Assembly: GCF_000970795.1 (NCBI RefSeq) | Contig: NZ_KQ034037.1 | Span: 35,058-99,057 of the forward strand | Direction of reading: 5' to 3' | Source of the DNA: Bombilactobacillus mellifer | GTDB lineage: Bacteria > Bacillota > Bacilli > Lactobacillales > Lactobacillaceae | Length of the DNA: 64,000 bases | In this document: positions 61,295-64,000 of the stretch, in pieces | Layout of the letters: each line of letters begins with the position of its first letter | Numbering within the stretch: the first letter of the stretch is position 1 | Position numbers and translations under genes: made by a program | Notes under the pieces: generated by a model | Database searches by the model: none | Seen by the model: only the letters and a program-made list of their open reading frames with translations | What the model was told of the DNA's origin: nothing

Positions 61295-61311
61295 TAATTT
61301 TTACCTTCTCT

Positions 61312-61626
61312 TTATATTCCGTAACTTGTAAGTAATCCTATTAATCTGAACCAACTTAAATGTAGTTTCTCTTGTATCTCATTCATCTGCTTTCTTTGTC
61401 TACGTAATTTTGCGACTTGTGGCAATAATTCTTCATCTGAACGCGTGTCCAATTGGTTACGTAATAACTGCAGTTCTGGGTGATCTTCCGGAACATTTAC
61501 CATGGAACCGAATTCATTTTCCATGAAATTAATGTGGCGCATCATGTCTTTTGTATCAATTTTGTTGGAATATTTATCGGATAATGAAAAATTATTAGGA
61601 TTTGTAATAGACATCATTTTTCCCAT
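61312..61626 (-). CDS. Hypothetical helical protein
   Basis: 104 residues; ATG at 61626, or the ATGs at 61617/61614. Charged helical middle (LQLLRNQLDTRSDEELLPQVAKL, RRQRKQMNEIQEKL) and a short hydrophobic end (LSWFRLIGLLTSYGI). No motif recognised. Lies 17 bp from the 50-residue gene. Confidence 0.5.
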   Translation of the reverse strand: MGKMMSITNPNNFSLSDKYSNKIDTKDMMRHINFMENEFGSMVNVPEDHPELQLLRNQLDTRSDEELLPQVAKLRRQRKQMNEIQEKLHLSWFRLIGLLTSYGI

Positions 61627-61758
61627 CTTCGTTTAAATAAGGTATCTCACATAAAACATTGCTTCAGCATAATCATTTATTGCCTATCGAACCTGCTTCA
61701 TCCTTCGAATCGTATTTGCTATATATGTTTTGACTTTTGATGATTTAGTTTCATTCTT

Positions 61759-61965
61759 TTACTTGCTGGGCATCATAATACCTTCTTGGATAAGTACCTT
61801 TTTCATGTCATTAAATTCTTCCGATGAAACAAGAACTGATGTGCCACTCACTAGATACAATAGATATTTATATCCATCGTCAATGTCTTTTGGATTGTTA
61901 ATATAGTTAACTACTTGAATACAATTTGGATTAATCCACATACCGTTCTTCATTTCATACAACAT
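61759..61965 (-). CDS. Small hypothetical protein
   Basis: 68 residues from ATG at 61965, chosen because GGGGGAG lies about seven bases upstream; the longer frame from 62013 has no site. Compact and mixed (MLYEMKNGMWINPNCIQVV; KYLLYLVSGTSVLVSSEEF), strand-rich. Not recognised. Confidence 0.5.
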   Translation of the reverse strand: MLYEMKNGMWINPNCIQVVNYINNPKDIDDGYKYLLYLVSGTSVLVSSEEFNDMKKVLIQEGIMMPSK

Positions 61966-62076
61966 TTCTGTCTCCCCCTGTGCCTTTAAGTTAAGATATT
62001 CAGCAAATGTCATTTTGCTTATATAAAATAAGAAATTTATTTACTCTACTAACTTCTTTGATAGGCTTAATGTCGG

Positions 62077-62328
62077 CTATTTTCGAATTTTATTTACATT
62101 GGGAGGTTTATACCAAAACTTATGTTTAATGAGTCTTGTATCAAATACAGCATTTTCTAAAGGATTAGTACATGAAGATCCATCAGCGTTAATGCTCTTA
62201 TAATCATCAACTCTTACGCTGCTTTTATGGATTACAAATGATGCTTTTGTCTTTCTAGTAGCAAGAGTTCTGTAAACCATTGAAGAGAAATTCTTCAAAT
62301 CTTGGTAAGTTTCTTCATACACAATCAT
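62077..62328 (-). CDS. Small hypothetical protein
   Basis: 83 residues, GGAGG eight bases before ATG. Basic, with FVIHKSSVRVDDYKSI and FDTRLIKHKFWYKPPN. A good ribosome site supports expression. No family recognised. Confidence 0.5.
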   Translation of the reverse strand: MIVYEETYQDLKNFSSMVYRTLATRKTKASFVIHKSSVRVDDYKSINADGSSCTNPLENAVFDTRLIKHKFWYKPPNVNKIRK

Positions 62329-62431
62329 GGTTAACCTCCATATAAAATTTGAATAATCTGGCTGAAGTAAGCATTTTTTGATTTAAATCTCTCATAAATG
62401 ATGACTATTTGAATTAACATGTCATTTCTAA

Positions 62432-63733
62432 TTATTTGTCTTTCCAAATGATTGCTTTACTAGGTTGTTGTCCTTTATCTATTTGTATTTTTCCTTTCTT
62501 TATTAATGAAATTCTGTTGTTGTACTTTTTGATCCAAAGCTTATCTAATGAAATCCGATTTTGATGTTGGGCAATGTCATTTTTAGTAATATTTATCTCA
62601 TTTTGAGCATCAGAAACTTTATCTTGATAACTAGGATCAATATCTGCGTCTTCATTTAATTCTTTAAGTTTTTCCTTTTGTTTAGCAATATACGGTTTAT
62701 CTTTATTTATTAGTTTTTTTCGATTGTCTATATCTTGATGAAGTGTAAAAATCGATTGTTTTAATGCATTAATAGTTAATTCTTTTGGAGTAGTATTTAT
62801 ATCTATATGCCCCAGGTGTTTTTTCTGAAGTAACTTCTTTTCTGCCAAAACAATATATTGGGTGTTGTGCTTTTGAATTCTATTTAGCAGATGCAATTGC
62901 TTTTTAGTTAATTTTCGATTGGAAGTGCTTATTTTGCTTGAATCTTGATCATTTGTAGAATAATCAGAACTATCTAGCACATCTTTTTCTTCATCTGTTA
63001 ATTTATAAGCGCCTATAGAACTATCATTTTTAATATCAGCGTTTGAATCATCATTGTTTTGACCGTTACTATTATCATTTAAAGCATTTTGGAGGGAGCT
63101 TAAATTGATTATTGAAGAGTTGTAGAACTCTATTTTGATACCTTGAAAATTTGGATATATGTTTTTTATTAAAACGACGAAGTGGTTATTATAAGTTGGT
63201 AATATACGAGCGAATGGAACGTTTGTGTTAGACGCTTGTGCTGCCGCTAAAGTAAATTGGATTTTTAAGTCTTTTGGTCTAATGCTGCCTGTTGGACTGG
63301 TTGTAGTTAAATCCAGTTGAATAGCTTTATTTTTGGTATCGTAAATATAATTGGAAATTTTGATAGTATCCCCATTAATAAATTTTTTGGGAAAGTTTAT
63401 TGAGGTAGGTGTAACTATTACTTCATTTTTCCAGAAATGGCCGATAACCAAACAAATACACATTGTACCTATTAGCATTCCATATACTATTCTTCGCCTT
63501 CGGCTAGCAGATTCCTCTAATCTTTCTCGGAGCTTTCTAAAATTGCTTACAAACGGTTTTACTAACTTCCTTAATTTAGAAATAAAAGCGTTATTTTCTA
63601 TAAAATTATTGGACATACCATAGGAATATGATTTTGAATTGATATAGCGTTTATCATCTTCTGTAAGTGGTGCCTTATCTAATGATGTTTTTGTTCGGTT
63701 CCATGAATTATCTTTTGTCTGCTTTTTTCTCAT
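62432..63733 (-). CDS. Bitopic membrane protein with coiled-coil tail
   Basis: 433 residues. A basic N-terminal ~75 residues (RRRRI just before the helix), one membrane segment (VYGMLIGTMCICLVIGHFW), an outer beta-rich domain (about 100-205; TPTSINFPKKFINGDTIKI, VVLIKNIYPNFQGIKIEFY), an Asn/Asp/Ser linker and a long coiled coil with ENEINITKNDIAQHQNRI-type helices. Short cytoplasmic part plus outer domain is the plan of mating-channel accessory proteins, but no family is recognised. Starts 19 bp after the partial gene upstream. Confidence 0.55.
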   Translation of the reverse strand: MRKKQTKDNSWNRTKTSLDKAPLTEDDKRYINSKSYSYGMSNNFIENNAFISKLRKLVKPFVSNFRKLRERLEESASRRRRIVYGMLIGTMCICLVIGHFWKNEVIVTPTSINFPKKFINGDTIKISNYIYDTKNKAIQLDLTTTSPTGSIRPKDLKIQFTLAAAQASNTNVPFARILPTYNNHFVVLIKNIYPNFQGIKIEFYNSSIINLSSLQNALNDNSNGQNNDDSNADIKNDSSIGAYKLTDEEKDVLDSSDYSTNDQDSSKISTSNRKLTKKQLHLLNRIQKHNTQYIVLAEKKLLQKKHLGHIDINTTPKELTINALKQSIFTLHQDIDNRKKLINKDKPYIAKQKEKLKELNEDADIDPSYQDKVSDAQNEINITKNDIAQHQNRISLDKLWIKKYNNRISLIKKGKIQIDKGQQPSKAIIWKDK

Positions 63734-63752
63734 TCAAAACACTTCGTTTGAT

Positions 63753-64000
63753 TTATTGTTGTTTAATAATAATTTTGACTTGCTTATTTAATCCGTTCAT
63801 AACAATGTAGATTGTGTAACTTTTCTCAGCTATATTGGGTTGGCAGCCATTAACCCAAGCTTTAGCGAAATCTTCTTCATGACCGCTTTTAATCCATTTT
63901 TTCATAAGCGCATTGGGTATATTTTGTCTGTTTTTTTGAGAATCATTAGTTTGGTTTAGTTGATTTAAAGTTGTTATTAATGATTGTCCACTGACTTTTT
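63753..64000 (-). CDS. Partial CDS at right edge, unknown
   Basis: The last ~81 codons and stop of a gene entering from the right edge. Visible sequence includes NIPNALMKKWIKSGHEEDFAKAW, a Cys, and a strand-like end KSYTIYIVMNGLNKQVKIII. It is in the same direction as, and 19 bp before, the bitopic gene. No family recognised. Confidence 0.55.
   Translation of the reverse strand, partial: KVSGQSLITTLNQLNQTNDSQKNRQNIPNALMKKWIKSGHEEDFAKAWVNGCQPNIAEKSYTIYIVMNGLNKQVKIIIKQQ

Noticed and set aside
1-64000. tRNA or rRNA genes and insertion sequences
   Set aside because: No cloverleaf or rRNA-like stretch and no transposase or integrase motif was seen in any frame.

Overview
The window reads as a piece of a large, AT-rich conjugative plasmid (or integrative conjugative element) of a low-GC Gram-positive host, most likely a member of the Lactobacillaceae. 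The pointers are BspA-type leucine-rich-repeat surface proteins with Mub-like C-terminal domains, a class A sortase, short holin-like toxins, abundant TTG/GTG starts behind strong GGAGG-type ribosome sites, a ParA partition ATPase, a MOBP-type relaxase and a complete Gram-positive type IV secretion set. No replication initiator could be recognised, so it lies outside the window or is among the unknowns.

Layout. 1-5.6 kb: two paralogous BspA-like surface proteins on the minus strand; the first is cut by the left edge. 5.6-10.1 kb: 4.5 kb without a conventional gene, holding an array of type I toxin-antitoxin modules (three intact, two decayed). Each intact one has a 29-residue holin-like toxin, a minimal upstream ORF, a consensus promoter behind a palindrome, and a convergent antisense RNA. 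Four GC-rich hairpins that present the same CCTCCTCCG loop lie between the modules. 10.1-12.1 kb (plus): a type I methylase subunit (HsdM) without HsdS or HsdR, and a small membrane protein. 12.1-13.8 kb (minus): membrane thioredoxin-like protein, sortase and small HTH protein as overlapping genes.

13.9-42.4 kb (minus): the DNA-transfer region. In transcription order it has the relaxase, two relaxosome-adjacent unknowns, a small helical protein, a degenerate Toprim protein, topoisomerase III, two unknowns, a Clp-type double AAA+ ATPase, a small VirB2-like membrane protein, a large coiled-coil protein, a very long VirD4/TrsK coupling protein, a VirB6/TrsL-like channel protein, TcpE/TrsC-, TrsD- and VirB4/TrsE-like proteins, a bitopic protein, a VirB1-like two-domain peptidoglycan hydrolase and two VirB8-like bitopic proteins. 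A MobC-like protein is divergent from the relaxase (42.5 kb, plus).

42.9-51 kb (minus): a Tad-type pilus module (TadA/CpaF ATPase, TadB, TadC and several short pilin-like proteins sharing an M-D/E-H/E-N type N-terminus). Interleaved are a membrane-anchored Mrr-type nuclease and a second peptidoglycan hydrolase. 51-55.3 kb: a large fibrillar adhesin and a secreted LPQTD protein. 55.3-58.1 kb: ParA with two unknown partners and a set of TTGAATGTAAAC-like repeats that may be the centromere. 58.3-59.6 kb (plus): another type I holin-like toxin module and a HigBA-type type II module with an apparently leaderless toxin gene. 60.3-64 kb (minus): a staphylococcal-nuclease-like membrane protein and small or coiled-coil unknowns.

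The genes suggest a mating machine in which a type IV channel is accompanied by a Tad pilus, surface adhesins and a plasmid sortase for cell contact, two wall hydrolases for passage through the wall, a relaxosome with its own topoisomerase for DNA processing, and stacked toxin-antitoxin and partition systems for stable inheritance. This is inference from gene content; no search or computation was run. All family calls come from reading motifs.
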